From Bacillota bacterium (GTDB lineage Bacteria; Bacillota; Clostridia; Acetivibrionales; DTU013): DNA of 64,000 bases. Below are positions 35,001 to 43,819 of the stretch, piece after piece; positions within the stretch are counted from its first letter, which is position 1; each line of letters opens with the position of its first letter. A program made the translations under genes and the position numbers. Below the pieces are notes generated by a model, which saw nothing but the letters and a program-made list of their open reading frames with translations, did no database searches and was not told the DNA's origin. The stretch is from the NCBI GenBank assembly GCA_023412915.1, contig JAEZRE010000006.1, positions 248,001 to 312,000 of the forward strand. The letters run 5' to 3'.

Positions 35001-36420
35001 ATTATTCGAAGCTGTGGCCGAAGCATTGAAGGCCAGGGATTTTGGAACCACCGACAATTTCTTTGATCTGGGCGGCGACTCGCTTATGATAATCGATATT
35101 TTGATCAAACTGTACAAATACGGTTGGGGACTATCAGCGGCAGATTTTTACAAATACCCGACAATAAAATACCTGTCGGCTAAAATACTCGGAAATACGG
35201 CGAGTGAGAAATTGCCGAACGGAGCTGAAGTATTTATTGATCTTAAGCGGTTTAAAGAAGCGTATAGCAACAGAAGAAATATAAAACCCCATAATATACT
35301 CCTTACAGGGGCAACGGGATTTTTGGGGATACACCTGCTGAAGGAATTTATCGATCACACCGATGCAAATGTTTATTGCCTGGTCCGAGGCAGAGATGTT
35401 TCGGAAGCCCGGAACAAACTGAAGAACGAATTGTCAAGCTATTTCGGCGAGGACTGTTCGTACTTCTTCAAAAATAGGATTTCTATAGTTGTCGGAGATA
35501 TAGGACAGGATAAATTTTCTTTATCGGACAAGGCTTATTCCGAATTGTCGTCTGTCATAGATACGGTGGTCCATTCCGCTGCAATTGTAAAGTATTTCGG
35601 AGCTTATTCCGAATTTGTCAACATTAATGTTAATGGAACAAAGAGGGTTATTGGTTTCGCAAAGGAGCTAAATAAAAAGCTTTATTATTTATCGACGCTG
35701 GCGATATCCGGAAGTTATCTGATCAGTCATGAAAATGATGTAAAGGTATTTGGCGAGGATGCTTTCTACATAGGCCAAAACTATAAGGAAAACGTATATG
35801 TGAGAAGCAAATTCGAGGCTGAAAACGAGATATACAAACACATTGAAAAGGGTCTTAATGCGACTGTCCTCAGAATGGGAAACCTGACAGGAAGATTTTC
35901 CGACGGCCGGTTCCAGGACAACATTGACGATAATGCTTTCTACAGGATTATCAAGTCTATATATCAATTGTCACTGATGCCTGAAAACCAGCTTCATACA
36001 AATATCGAATTCACGCCGGTCGATTTGGCGGGCAGGGCGTTAAGGCTGATCATTATGGAATCGAAACGCGACAGACTGGTTTACCATATACTTAACCATA
36101 ACGAGATAACTGTACGTCATTTGATAGATCTTTTCGATTCCATCGGTATCAGTATCAATGTTGTCAAAAGTGAAGATTTCAGATCATACATAGAAAAAAT
36201 ATCCATAGATAAGAAAATGAACAAGGCCTTAAGCGGTATCATAACAGATATAGGCAAAGACAAGGATTTGGATTATAATACCCCTATAGTTACAAACTCG
36301 GATGAAACCCAGAAATGCTTGAAGAAGTTGGGCTTTGAATGGCCCGTAATTTCCAGCGAATATATAGGAAAAATAATTGAGCATATGCGGATGACCGGTT
36401 TTATAGAGAAGCTTGGATAG
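32077..36420 (+). CDS. single-module NRPS: C-A(Ser)-PCP-thioester reductase
   Basis: Protein of 1447 aa with four domains. The condensation domain (about 1-440) has HHLISDAWS near residue 136 (Ala for the usual Gly). The adenylation domain (about 450-960) has YIIYTSGSTGNPKGV, NLYGPTEAS, YRTGDLARW and NGKINRKALP. Its pocket residues, aligned to GrsA positions 235-331, read D-V-W-H-F-S-L-I-D; this is the serine code. The PCP has DLGGDSL with Ser about 1002. The reductase (about 1070-1447) has LTGATGFLG and YVRSK (YxxxK). No loading module precedes it, so the C domain probably takes an acyl-CoA or acyl-ACP, and reductive release gives an N-acyl serinal or serinol. Start TTG 32077 follows GAGGTGG. 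The DNA is AT-richer than its neighbours. No PPTase gene is in the window. Confidence 0.9.
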   Translation: MGNGVEYYPLTHPQKGIWYTEKMYPGTSIGNIAATLKIHGNINYDILENAINLFVKNNEAVRLQITEKDNEPYQYFVDFKYSQLEFYDFTSKNSEEFFAWDKKQTERPFELLDNKLFYFALVKIDEETGGFYVKMHHLISDAWSMGIVGNSIIEYYSKLKNEEEIDFCPKPSYEEFILKEDRYYMSDRFKSDEEYWKTRLIDFNEITSLKPRKEMDIRAKRKTFVIPKKLTDKLKRYCSENNVSEYSVFFAALLMYINRVTSKEDLTIGTPLLNRTNAREKETFGMFASTAVPVRTRISEEMNFEELMGNISKEVLSVFRHQKYPYNLMQKLVRSSNGANDALFDIVLSYQNSKFRNDLYEKFFTRWHFNGYQIESLIININDRDNDDKFIIDYDFLVSLFSATEIDFIHQHIVNILWHALDNPKKTISRLEMISEIEKHRILVEFNNTTAEYPRNMTIHELFEEQAARTPDRIAAVFGEKALTYDELNKRSNQLARLLREKGVTRDSVVSLIIERSLEMIVGILGILKAGGAYLPIDPKYPRERIQYILKNSRSKIILTPTPFLHDAGFKGSIINPGSNIIGDYDNSNLACINKPGDLVYIIYTSGSTGNPKGVMIEHRGLVNRLNWMQKEYPLDEESRILQKTTYTFDVSVWELVWALITGARLCFLKPDGEKDPEEIIKAISAYGITTMHFVPSMLNAFLKYIEETNSTDRLTTLRQVFASGEALSLAQVGKFNELLNRPIGCNLFNLYGPTEASIDVTYYNCSPEVKYLHSIPIGKPIDNTRLFILDKHMNMVPIGIAGELFIGGVGVARGYINNDVLTRERFIENPYYPGEIIYRTGDLARWYPKGDIEYLGRIDNQVKIRGFRVELSEIEKALLNNKDISNAIVIGKPKPNGENFLCAYYISDNPVSSEFLRSYLLERLPDYMVPSYFVRIGEMPMLPNGKINRKALPDIDTSKTDVEHKLPDNETESILFEAVAEALKARDFGTTDNFFDLGGDSLMIIDILIKLYKYGWGLSAADFYKYPTIKYLSAKILGNTASEKLPNGAEVFIDLKRFKEAYSNRRNIKPHNILLTGATGFLGIHLLKEFIDHTDANVYCLVRGRDVSEARNKLKNELSSYFGEDCSYFFKNRISIVVGDIGQDKFSLSDKAYSELSSVIDTVVHSAAIVKYFGAYSEFVNINVNGTKRVIGFAKELNKKLYYLSTLAISGSYLISHENDVKVFGEDAFYIGQNYKENVYVRSKFEAENEIYKHIEKGLNATVLRMGNLTGRFSDGRFQDNIDDNAFYRIIKSIYQLSLMPENQLHTNIEFTPVDLAGRALRLIIMESKRDRLVYHILNHNEITVRHLIDLFDSIGISINVVKSEDFRSYIEKISIDKKMNKALSGIITDIGKDKDLDYNTPIVTNSDETQKCLKKLGFEWPVISSEYIGKIIEHMRMTGFIEKLG

Positions 36421-36450
36421 GTGGTGAGATAAATAGTCCAGGTAGATTTG

Positions 36451-38268
36451 ATGTTTTTGTTGATGCTTTTATCAATCTTGTTGATAGTGTTTATCGGCGT
36501 TTACATATATGGAATGAGAAACAAGCGTCAGATCCATTATGTGTTCCTGTTGAACGTTGTTTTCATGTTTATATGGAGCTTTTGCAGGTTCATTCAGCTG
36601 ATACTGAAGGACAATGAGCCGGTTGTTGTATTTTTGGAGCATATTTCATATATAGGCGTCATATTTCTTCCGATTTCTTTGTTATTTACCGGTCTTATAT
36701 ACGCAAAAACCCAGGTGAAATTTACCGTAAAATACCTGGTATTATTGGTTATTCCGGTTATATCACTTATAATGGTTTTCACAAATGGCTATCATCATAA
36801 TTTTATAGAAAAATACAGCTTGGTAAGCACCGGCTTTGTGTATGGGGAATATTATATTGTACATGAATTGTATTCTTACATTTGCATTGCCATAGGGTTA
36901 TATTATCTATTATATTTCTCTATAAAAAACTCCGGCTTCTTTTCAAAACAATCCATTTTGATTTCTATCGGAATCCTTCTGCCTCTTATAGTAGTGCTTA
37001 TCAGTACTCAAGGCCTGATAGAGATGCCTGTTTTTATTGAGAACATATCTTTTTCCTTTGCAGTTGTTTGTTTCGCCATAGCTATATTCAGATATCAATT
37101 TTTGAATGTCGTACCAATAGCGCTGCAAAACGTTGTCGATAATATTTCGGACGCATTTGTAGTTATAGACAGCGAAGCCAATATTATTGATTTTAATAAA
37201 ACCTTCAGACGACAATTTAACGTATCAATAAACAGAAATCAGAATTTGATAACGCTGATTACATCCGTACAAGACATAAATATAGAAATTACTAATTTTA
37301 GGATTTTGCTGGAAACTTCAAAAAATCAAAACAGCACCATATCTTTTGAAAAAAATATTATTTTCGGTGATTACAATAAGTTCTTTACAATTGAGATCAC
37401 TCCGATTATATCTTTAGAAAATTATTTGGGGACTTTGATACTTCTGAAAGACATCACTGAGCATAAGAAAAACATTGAAGCAATTAGGGAACAGCAGGCT
37501 ATACTTCTCGAGCAGGAACGTCTTGCTTCGCTCGGGCAGCTCATCGGCGGCATAGCGCACAACCTGAAAACACCAATTATGTCCATTTCGGGCGGGATCG
37601 AGGCGCTGAAGGATCTCGTATACGAGTACCGGGATTCCGTCGGTGATAAAAGCGTTACCGATCAGGATCACAAGGATATAGCCAAGGATATGCTGACATG
37701 GCTCGAGAAGATGGGACCTTACTGCGCTTATATGTCGGACGTCATTTCGGCAGTCAAGGGCCAGGCCGTGCAAATGATCTCAACTTCAAACACCGTTAAG
37801 TTTACTGTGGACGAATTGGTCAAGCGTGTCGAGCTGCTGCTGAAACATGAACTCAAAAAATACCACTGCGCTATGAACGTAGATTCGAAAGTCGATATGA
37901 GTACTGAGATAAAAGGAGAGGTTAATAATCTCGTGCAAGTTTTCGATAATATTATTATAAATGCCATGCAGGCATACGGGGGAGAGAACGGTACTATCGA
38001 CCTGGGCATAGTGCGCAGCGGAGACTGTATAGAATTCACTTTCAAGGACGAAGGAAAAGGCATTCCCAAGAACATAGCTGACAGGCTGTTCAAGGAAATG
38101 GTAACTACAAAGGGTAAAAACGGAACCGGTCTGGGTTTGTACATGTCATATTCCACGATAAAAGGACGTTTCGGCGGAAATATGTCATTCACTACAAAGG
38201 AAGGGTGCGGCACCACTTTCTTTATATCCGTACCGTGTATAACGTATAGTAATCAGGAGGCAGGATAA
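36451..38268 (+). CDS. 7TM sensor histidine kinase with PAS domain
   Basis: Membrane kinase of 605 aa. Seven hydrophobic helices fill about residues 1-225 (histidine kinase N-terminal 7TM type), followed by a PAS domain (VVDNISDAFVVIDSEANIIDFN). The H-box is LASLGQLIGGIAHNLKTPI, with the phospho-accepting His intact; the long linker and the catalytic domain keep the N-box (DNIIINAMQAY), G1 (DEGKGIP) and G2 (GTGLGLYMS). The 7TM region suggests a hydrophobic or membrane-borne ligand. The start is ATG 36451, 30 bp after the NRPS stop, with only a weak AGGT site. The stop and the next start overlap (TAATG). The sequence is AT-rich like the NRPS gene. Confidence 0.9.
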   Translation: MFLLMLLSILLIVFIGVYIYGMRNKRQIHYVFLLNVVFMFIWSFCRFIQLILKDNEPVVVFLEHISYIGVIFLPISLLFTGLIYAKTQVKFTVKYLVLLVIPVISLIMVFTNGYHHNFIEKYSLVSTGFVYGEYYIVHELYSYICIAIGLYYLLYFSIKNSGFFSKQSILISIGILLPLIVVLISTQGLIEMPVFIENISFSFAVVCFAIAIFRYQFLNVVPIALQNVVDNISDAFVVIDSEANIIDFNKTFRRQFNVSINRNQNLITLITSVQDINIEITNFRILLETSKNQNSTISFEKNIIFGDYNKFFTIEITPIISLENYLGTLILLKDITEHKKNIEAIREQQAILLEQERLASLGQLIGGIAHNLKTPIMSISGGIEALKDLVYEYRDSVGDKSVTDQDHKDIAKDMLTWLEKMGPYCAYMSDVISAVKGQAVQMISTSNTVKFTVDELVKRVELLLKHELKKYHCAMNVDSKVDMSTEIKGEVNNLVQVFDNIIINAMQAYGGENGTIDLGIVRSGDCIEFTFKDEGKGIPKNIADRLFKEMVTTKGKNGTGLGLYMSYSTIKGRFGGNMSFTTKEGCGTTFFISVPCITYSNQEAG

Positions 38269-39776
38269 TGAGGAAAAAGCTTAACACTACCGCATCCAAC
38301 TACAGGATACTTGTTGTCGACGATGAGATAGGCATAATAGATTCACTTTCCGTAGTCCTTAAACGCAGCGGTTATGATTTTACAGGCATTATAGATCCCA
38401 TTGAAGCGGTCGAAAGGGTGAGAAAGGAGCATTTCGACCTCTTGATACTGGATTATCTGATGTATCCGATCCATGGGGACAAGGTGGTTCAGAACATCAG
38501 GGAATTCAACACCGAATTGTACATACTCCTGCTGACAGGGCACAAGGATCTCGCGCCGCCGCTCGAAACGATTAAGGCTTTGGATATACAGGGCTACTGC
38601 GAAAAAAGCGACAGGTTCGATCAACTTTTACTGCTGGTCGAATCAGGGATCAAATCAATTTCACAGATGAGGACGATAAAGAAATTCAGAGACGGTTTGA
38701 ACGAGATACTGCAGGCTGTTCCGAAAATATACTCGCTGCAGCCGATAGATATGATACTGGAGGATATTCTGTCGGAGTTATTACCTTTGGTCGAAAGCGA
38801 AAACGCTTTCATACTGGTGGATGACACTACCGACTTTATAGCGGGCAACAAGAGCATCTTCAAAGGAATTGGCAGATACAAGGCCGAGATCAATCATTTC
38901 ATGGAAATGCTTAGCCCGAATCTGATGGAGCATATAGGCTTTGCCAGGATAACCAGGCAGAAGGTCAATCTTGAGCAAGGCGTAATATTGCCGCTTATAA
39001 ACGATTTACACCAGGCGATAGGCGTTATATATGTAGAGAGTAAAAATATTGAGGACGGGATAAAGCTTCTGGAAATTTATACGAACCAGGCGGCTTCTTC
39101 AATAAACAACGCGTTCCTTCATTCGCTCGTAAATATGAAAAATGAAGAACTGAACAAGACCTATGACCAGCTCAAGCTCAGATACATGGATACCATCGAG
39201 GCGCTGAGGCAGGCCGTGGACGCAAAGGATTTCTATACCCGCGGCCATTCCGACAGAGTGGCTTACTTTGCTGTGAAAATCGGAGACGCGCTGGGTCTGG
39301 ACGGCCAGGATCTTGAAACACTGCGAATAAGCGGGATTTTCCATGATATCGGTAAAATCGGGACGGCAGATGATATCCTGCTGAAAACGGACAGGTTGAA
39401 TGAAAGGGAATACATGGAAATACAGAAGCATCCGCTTAAGGGCGCGAGAATATTGTCGGCGGTATCGATGTTCAGGGATGTAGTGCCCGTAGTAAAATGC
39501 CATCACGAGAGAATCGACGGGACAGGCTACCCTGAAGGACTTAAAGGCAACGAAATACCCTATCTTGCCAGGATCATTTCTGTAGCCGACGCTTTCGATG
39601 CGATGATGTCGGACAGGCTGTACCGCTCCAAGCTCAATCTCGAGGAAGCCAGGCAGCAGCTGATAGGCGGGGCGGATGCCCAGTTCGACAAGGATATGGT
39701 CGAAGTATTCGTGAAGCTCATAGATGGAACGGGTTACAGCGAGATGCTGAAGGAAACGGCCGCAACTTATGAATAG
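38268..39776 (+). CDS. response regulator REC-GAF-HD-GYP
   Basis: Protein of 502 aa. The receiver domain (about 14-130) has ILVVDDE, the phospho-acceptor in LLILDYLMYP and LLLTGHKD. A GAF-like domain (about 160-290) follows, then a complete HD-GYP domain (HSDRVAYFA, FHDIGKIG, CHHERIDGTGYPEG, VADAFDAMMSDRLYR) predicted to hydrolyse c-di-GMP. It is translationally coupled to the histidine kinase (one-base overlap, TAATG) and is its evident cognate output. There is no DNA-binding domain, so the output is a second messenger. The operon ends at the hairpin 39821-39860. Confidence 0.92.
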   Translation: MRKKLNTTASNYRILVVDDEIGIIDSLSVVLKRSGYDFTGIIDPIEAVERVRKEHFDLLILDYLMYPIHGDKVVQNIREFNTELYILLLTGHKDLAPPLETIKALDIQGYCEKSDRFDQLLLLVESGIKSISQMRTIKKFRDGLNEILQAVPKIYSLQPIDMILEDILSELLPLVESENAFILVDDTTDFIAGNKSIFKGIGRYKAEINHFMEMLSPNLMEHIGFARITRQKVNLEQGVILPLINDLHQAIGVIYVESKNIEDGIKLLEIYTNQAASSINNAFLHSLVNMKNEELNKTYDQLKLRYMDTIEALRQAVDAKDFYTRGHSDRVAYFAVKIGDALGLDGQDLETLRISGIFHDIGKIGTADDILLKTDRLNEREYMEIQKHPLKGARILSAVSMFRDVVPVVKCHHERIDGTGYPEGLKGNEIPYLARIISVADAFDAMMSDRLYRSKLNLEEARQQLIGGADAQFDKDMVEVFVKLIDGTGYSEMLKETAATYE

Positions 39777-39820
39777 CAGTATCCTGTACCGCAGCCGAAC
39801 AACAAATGAGTGAATTTATG

Positions 39821-39868
39821 AAATAACTGAAACGAAACGGTCCGCTTCTTTCAGTTATTTTTATTATT
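39821..39868 (+). terminator. intrinsic terminator of the NRPS operon
   Basis: AAATAACTGAAA (39821-39832) pairs perfectly with TTTCAGTTATTT (39849-39860) around a 16-nt loop and is followed by TTATTATT. Confidence 0.85.
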
Positions 39869-39911
39869 CTGACTGTTTGACGCTTATTTACCTGCATTTC
39901 CTTCATTTTAT

Positions 39912-39940
39912 TTGACATTATTTAATGTATAATTTATTAT
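39912..39940 (+). promoter_or_regulatory. promoter upstream of typA
   Basis: TTGACA (39912-39917), exactly 17 nt, TATTAT (39935-39940). Downstream, TGTTGCAT (39948-39955) and ATGCAACA (39988-39995) are an inverted pair, and the 14-mer AATTTATTATTTAT occurs at 39931 and 39997, so the 5' leader (about 110 nt) can form a large hairpin. Confidence 0.65.
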
Positions 39941-40060
39941 TTATCTTGTTGCATTCGGCAACCCCTACGGGTTTATAATAAGTATGGATGCAACAAAATT
40001 TATTATTTATAGTCAAATATATTATCTGTATTTGCTTAAATGGACTGGAAGGGAAAAATA

Positions 40061-41884
40061 GTGCCGGACAATAGACAAGATATCAGGAATATTGCAATAA
40101 TCGCACACGTAGACCACGGCAAGACTACTCTTGTTGACGGGATGCTGCGCCAAAGCGGTATATTCAGGGCCAATGAACAGGTCCAGGAGAGGGTCATGGA
40201 TTCCAATGACCTCGAAAGGGAGCGCGGGATTACGATCCTCGCAAAAAATACCGCAGTTAATTATAAAGGAACAAAAATAAACATAGTCGATACGCCCGGT
40301 CATGCGGACTTCGGCGGCGAAGTCGAGCGCGTGCTCAAAATGGTCGACGGCGTGCTTTTGCTTGTCGACGCTTTCGAAGGGCCTATGCCGCAGACCAGGT
40401 TCGTTTTGCGCAAAGCCTTGCAGCTGAACCTGAAACCAATCGTCGTGGTGAACAAGATAGACAGGCCGGAAGCCAGACCTGCGGAAGTGGTGGATGAGGT
40501 CCTCGAGCTTTTCATAGAGCTCGGAGCCGATGACGAACAGATCGAATTCCCGGTCGTTTATGCCTCCTCCAGGGACGGATATGCAATGCTGGATCTGAAT
40601 GATGAGAAGAAGAACCTGGAACCGCTGATGGCAACTATCATAGAAAAGGTGCCCGCACCTTCGGGAGAACTGGACCAGCCGCTGCAGCTGCTCGTTTCGA
40701 ATATCGATTACGACGAATATGTGGGCAGGATAGCGATAGGAAGGATAGACCGAGGCCGGATAAAGTACGGGCAGCAGGCCGTGATCTGCAAAAAGGATGG
40801 AAATACGGTGCAGTCCAAGGTCACCAGGCTTTATGAATTCGAAGGACTTAAAAGAGTTGAAACGCAGGATGCTTCTCTCGGGGATATCGTTGCCGTATCG
40901 GGGCTCGGTGAGATAAACATAGGCGAGACCATCTGCGATGTTGAAGCTCCCGAGCCGCTGCCGTTTGTCGACATCGACGAACCTACCATCAATATGACCT
41001 TCAGCGTAAACAACAGCCCGATGGCAGGCAAGGAAGGCTCCTACGTGACCTCGAGGCATTTGCGCGACAGATTGTTCAAGGAGCTTGAAACAAACGTAAG
41101 CCTCAGGGTTGAAGAGACCGAGACACCCGATTCCTTCATAGTCTCGGGAAGAGGCGAACTCAGCCTTTCCATCCTTATCGAGACAATGAGGAGACAGGGC
41201 TTCGAGTTACAGGTTTCCAAGCCGAAGGTAATAATGAAGGAAGTCGACGGTATGCAGTATGAACCGATCGAGCTGCTTATGATAGACGTTCCGGAAGAAT
41301 TCATGGGGATCGTTATGGAAAAGCTGGGCGTACGTAAAGCTGAAATGATAAATATGCATTCCGCTACGGAAGGCTACATGAGGCTCGAGTTCAAGATACC
41401 GGCAAGAGGCCTTATAGGCTATCGTTCCGAGTTCCTGACGGACACGAAGGGCAATGGCATAATGAATCACGTTTTCTACGGACATGAGCCGTTCAAGGGC
41501 GAGATACAGAGCAGGCCAAGAGGCTCCCTCGTGGCGTGGGAAGCGGGAGAAGCGGTGACGTACGGCCTGTATAACGCTCAGGAGAGAGGCAATCTTTTCA
41601 TACCTGCGAACACCATGGTTTACGAAGGAATGATAGTCGGTGAAAATGCGCGAAATGAAGACATAGTGGTAAATGTCTGCAAAAAGAAGCATGTAACAAA
41701 TATGAGAGCGTCAGGTTCCGACGAAGCACTGAGGCTCACTCCGCCCAGAATACTGAGCCTGGAGCAGGCTCTCGAATTTATTTCGGACGATGAGCTTGTC
41801 GAGGTCACTCCAAAGAATATCCGTCTAAGGAAAAGGATACTCGATACGGAACTCAGGGCAAAAGCGAGAAGTAAGCTCGGCTGA
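40061..41884 (+). CDS. typA: translational GTPase TypA/BipA
   Basis: Ribosome-associated GTPase of the EF-G/EF-4 family that acts in ribosome assembly and stress or low-temperature growth. G motifs: IAHVDHGKTT, RERGITI, DTPGHADFGG, NKIDRPEA. The EF-G-like domains and the TypA-specific C-terminal domain are complete (607 aa). I prefer GTG 40061, which follows GGAAGGG, over the in-frame ATG 40040. It has its own promoter and lies 28 bp upstream of mltG. Confidence 0.95.
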   Translation: MPDNRQDIRNIAIIAHVDHGKTTLVDGMLRQSGIFRANEQVQERVMDSNDLERERGITILAKNTAVNYKGTKINIVDTPGHADFGGEVERVLKMVDGVLLLVDAFEGPMPQTRFVLRKALQLNLKPIVVVNKIDRPEARPAEVVDEVLELFIELGADDEQIEFPVVYASSRDGYAMLDLNDEKKNLEPLMATIIEKVPAPSGELDQPLQLLVSNIDYDEYVGRIAIGRIDRGRIKYGQQAVICKKDGNTVQSKVTRLYEFEGLKRVETQDASLGDIVAVSGLGEINIGETICDVEAPEPLPFVDIDEPTINMTFSVNNSPMAGKEGSYVTSRHLRDRLFKELETNVSLRVEETETPDSFIVSGRGELSLSILIETMRRQGFELQVSKPKVIMKEVDGMQYEPIELLMIDVPEEFMGIVMEKLGVRKAEMINMHSATEGYMRLEFKIPARGLIGYRSEFLTDTKGNGIMNHVFYGHEPFKGEIQSRPRGSLVAWEAGEAVTYGLYNAQERGNLFIPANTMVYEGMIVGENARNEDIVVNVCKKKHVTNMRASGSDEALRLTPPRILSLEQALEFISDDELVEVTPKNIRLRKRILDTELRAKARSKLG

Positions 41885-41912
41885 GCCGATGCCGCTAATG
41901 GCGAGGTGGAAA

Positions 41913-43043
41913 ATGGAAAGACGAAATACCCAGGCGCCCGTACAGAATAAAAAAAAGAAGAAGAAAAAGCACAGGCTGCTTTTCTGGCTGATCATGATAT
42001 TGATGTTCGTTGCGATAATTCTTATAAGCGGAGCGATATCTTACAACTATGTGATAAAGAATTATCTCGACACGAGCACGGACAAGCCTGTTGTAATAAG
42101 TGAGAATGACGGCATCGAGTTCGTTATTGACAGGGGAGCGAGCACCAACGAGATCGTAAACAATCTTGTCAAGCAGGGGCTTATAAAGAATGAGACGATT
42201 TTCAGGCTCCTCTCGAAGGTAAACGGATACGACGGAACCTATAAATCCGGTACTCATATTGTCAGCAAAGCCTTGAGCTATGACGAGCTGATGCGGGTGC
42301 TTTCATCCGCTCCGGCAACGAGGACCGTCACGATACCGGAGGGTAAAACCTTCTCACAGATAGTCGATATCCTTTACGACAAGAAGATCATAAAAGACAA
42401 GGAACAATTTATAAAGACAGCCAATACGGATACCTTCGACTATGATTTTCTCAAGGGCATTCCGCAAAGGGAGATCAGGCTGGAGGGCTACCTGTTCCCC
42501 GATACATACGAATATGATTACAACGCAAGCGATCACGCAATTATTGCAAAGATGCTCGATAACTTCGACGCCAAATTTAAAAAGGAATATCGCGACAAGA
42601 TAGCTGCCCTGCCCGGCGGAATGACTTTGGACAAGATAGTGACGCTGGCCTCGATCATCGAGAGGGAAGCAAAGAGCTCGGACGACCGTTATCTCATTTC
42701 CGGCGTACTATACAACAGGCTGACGAGCAAGGACAAAACGCTGCGCAAGCTGCAGGTGGACGCCACGATACAGTATATAATGCTGAAGAAAACAGGGGCG
42801 TATAAGGACAGGCTGCTGTATGATGATCTTAAGGTGGACGATCCCTATAACACCTACTTGCATGAAGGCTTGCCTCCAGGACCTATCAGCTGCCCGGGAG
42901 AAGCGGCGATCAAAGCGGCGTTGAATCCCTCGGATACACAATACCTGTATTACGTTGCCAAGGGCGATGCTTCGGACAGCCATGCATTTGCGAGAACATA
43001 CGCGGAGCATCAGGCGAACATATCGAAATACGGCGTAAGATAA
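41913..43043 (+). CDS. mltG: endolytic murein transglycosylase MltG
   Basis: Membrane-anchored lytic transglycosylase that cuts nascent glycan strands and sets chain length. A short basic cytoplasmic start is followed by a TM helix (LFWLIMILMFVAIILISGAI, about 25-50), a LysM-like segment and the YceG catalytic domain with its Glu in SIIEREA (about residue 250) and LPPGPISCPGEAAI near the end. At 376 aa it has the usual length. The start is ATG 41913 after GAGGTGG; the in-frame ATG 41889 lies before that site. The order mltG-trmR-trhP matches yrrL-yrrM-yrrO of Bacillus. Confidence 0.93.
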   Translation: MERRNTQAPVQNKKKKKKKHRLLFWLIMILMFVAIILISGAISYNYVIKNYLDTSTDKPVVISENDGIEFVIDRGASTNEIVNNLVKQGLIKNETIFRLLSKVNGYDGTYKSGTHIVSKALSYDELMRVLSSAPATRTVTIPEGKTFSQIVDILYDKKIIKDKEQFIKTANTDTFDYDFLKGIPQREIRLEGYLFPDTYEYDYNASDHAIIAKMLDNFDAKFKKEYRDKIAALPGGMTLDKIVTLASIIEREAKSSDDRYLISGVLYNRLTSKDKTLRKLQVDATIQYIMLKKTGAYKDRLLYDDLKVDDPYNTYLHEGLPPGPISCPGEAAIKAALNPSDTQYLYYVAKGDASDSHAFARTYAEHQANISKYGVR

Positions 43044-43048
43044 TGAAA

Positions 43049-43078
43049 AGGGCTGCCCTGGTGGCAGCCCTCTTTGAT
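43049..43078 (+). terminator. terminator-like hairpin after mltG
   Basis: AGGGCTGCC (43049-43057) and GGCAGCCCT (43063-43071) pair perfectly around CTGGT. The tail (CTTTGATATT) is only partly T-rich, so read-through into trmR is likely. Confidence 0.65.
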
Positions 43079-43110
43079 ATTCGGTGCGTCCGGCGTAGAA
43101 GGAAAGATTT

Positions 43111-43752
43111 ATGACAGGTAATGACTTTATAGCAGAATACATAAGAAGTACGATGGTACACAACGAGGGTATTCTCAGAGAGCTCGAACAGTATGCCGTG
43201 GAGCATCGCGTGCCGATCGTCAAGCCCGAAACGGCAAGGCTGCTGACTGTTCTGGGAAGGCTTGTGAAGCCTGATCGCATACTTGAGGTGGGGACTGCCA
43301 TAGGTTATTCGTCCATGCTGCTTGCAAAGACACTGTCTCCCGGCGGAAGGATCGATACGATCGAGAGGCAGGAGGATATGCTTGTTAAAGCACGTGAGAA
43401 TATTAAAAGAGCGGGACTGGAGCATACTATCAGTGTCATTGCCGGAGACGCCGAAGAAGTCCTGCGATGCCTGGACAAACAGTACGATATGGTTTTTCTG
43501 GATGCGGCAAAGGGACAGTATCCTGAGTTTCTGCCGGAATGTCTCAGAATGCTGAAGGCCGGAGGACTTTTGGTTTCCGATAATGTATTGTTCAAGGGGA
43601 TGGTTGCAAACGACGACCTGGTAATAAGAAGAAAAAAGACTATTGTCAACAGGATGCGTACCTACCTCGACATGCTCTGCAGCGATCCGAACCTGGAAAC
43701 GAGCATACTGCCCGTTGGAGACGGCGTTGCGCTGACATATAAACTGAGATAG
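43111..43752 (+). CDS. trmR: O-methyltransferase TrmR (tRNA 5-hydroxyuridine)
   Basis: Class I SAM-dependent O-methyltransferase of 213 aa. Motif I is ILEVGTAIGYSSMLLA, the acidic loop is IDTIERQEDM, and MVFLDAAKGQYPEFL is the metal-binding region of the catechol-OMT-like family. In Bacillus subtilis the homologue YrrM (TrmR) methylates 5-hydroxyuridine at the wobble base to 5-methoxyuridine, and it lies between mltG and U32 genes as here. The assignment to TrmR rests on family and on this order. The start is ATG 43111 with AAGGAAAG just upstream. Confidence 0.86.
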   Translation: MTGNDFIAEYIRSTMVHNEGILRELEQYAVEHRVPIVKPETARLLTVLGRLVKPDRILEVGTAIGYSSMLLAKTLSPGGRIDTIERQEDMLVKARENIKRAGLEHTISVIAGDAEEVLRCLDKQYDMVFLDAAKGQYPEFLPECLRMLKAGGLLVSDNVLFKGMVANDDLVIRRKKTIVNRMRTYLDMLCSDPNLETSILPVGDGVALTYKLR

Positions 43753-43819
43753 TAAATATAGACATAAAGCCAACCGATACAAATAGGTCTTATTATAAAA
43801 CCGGACAGGAGATAAGCAA

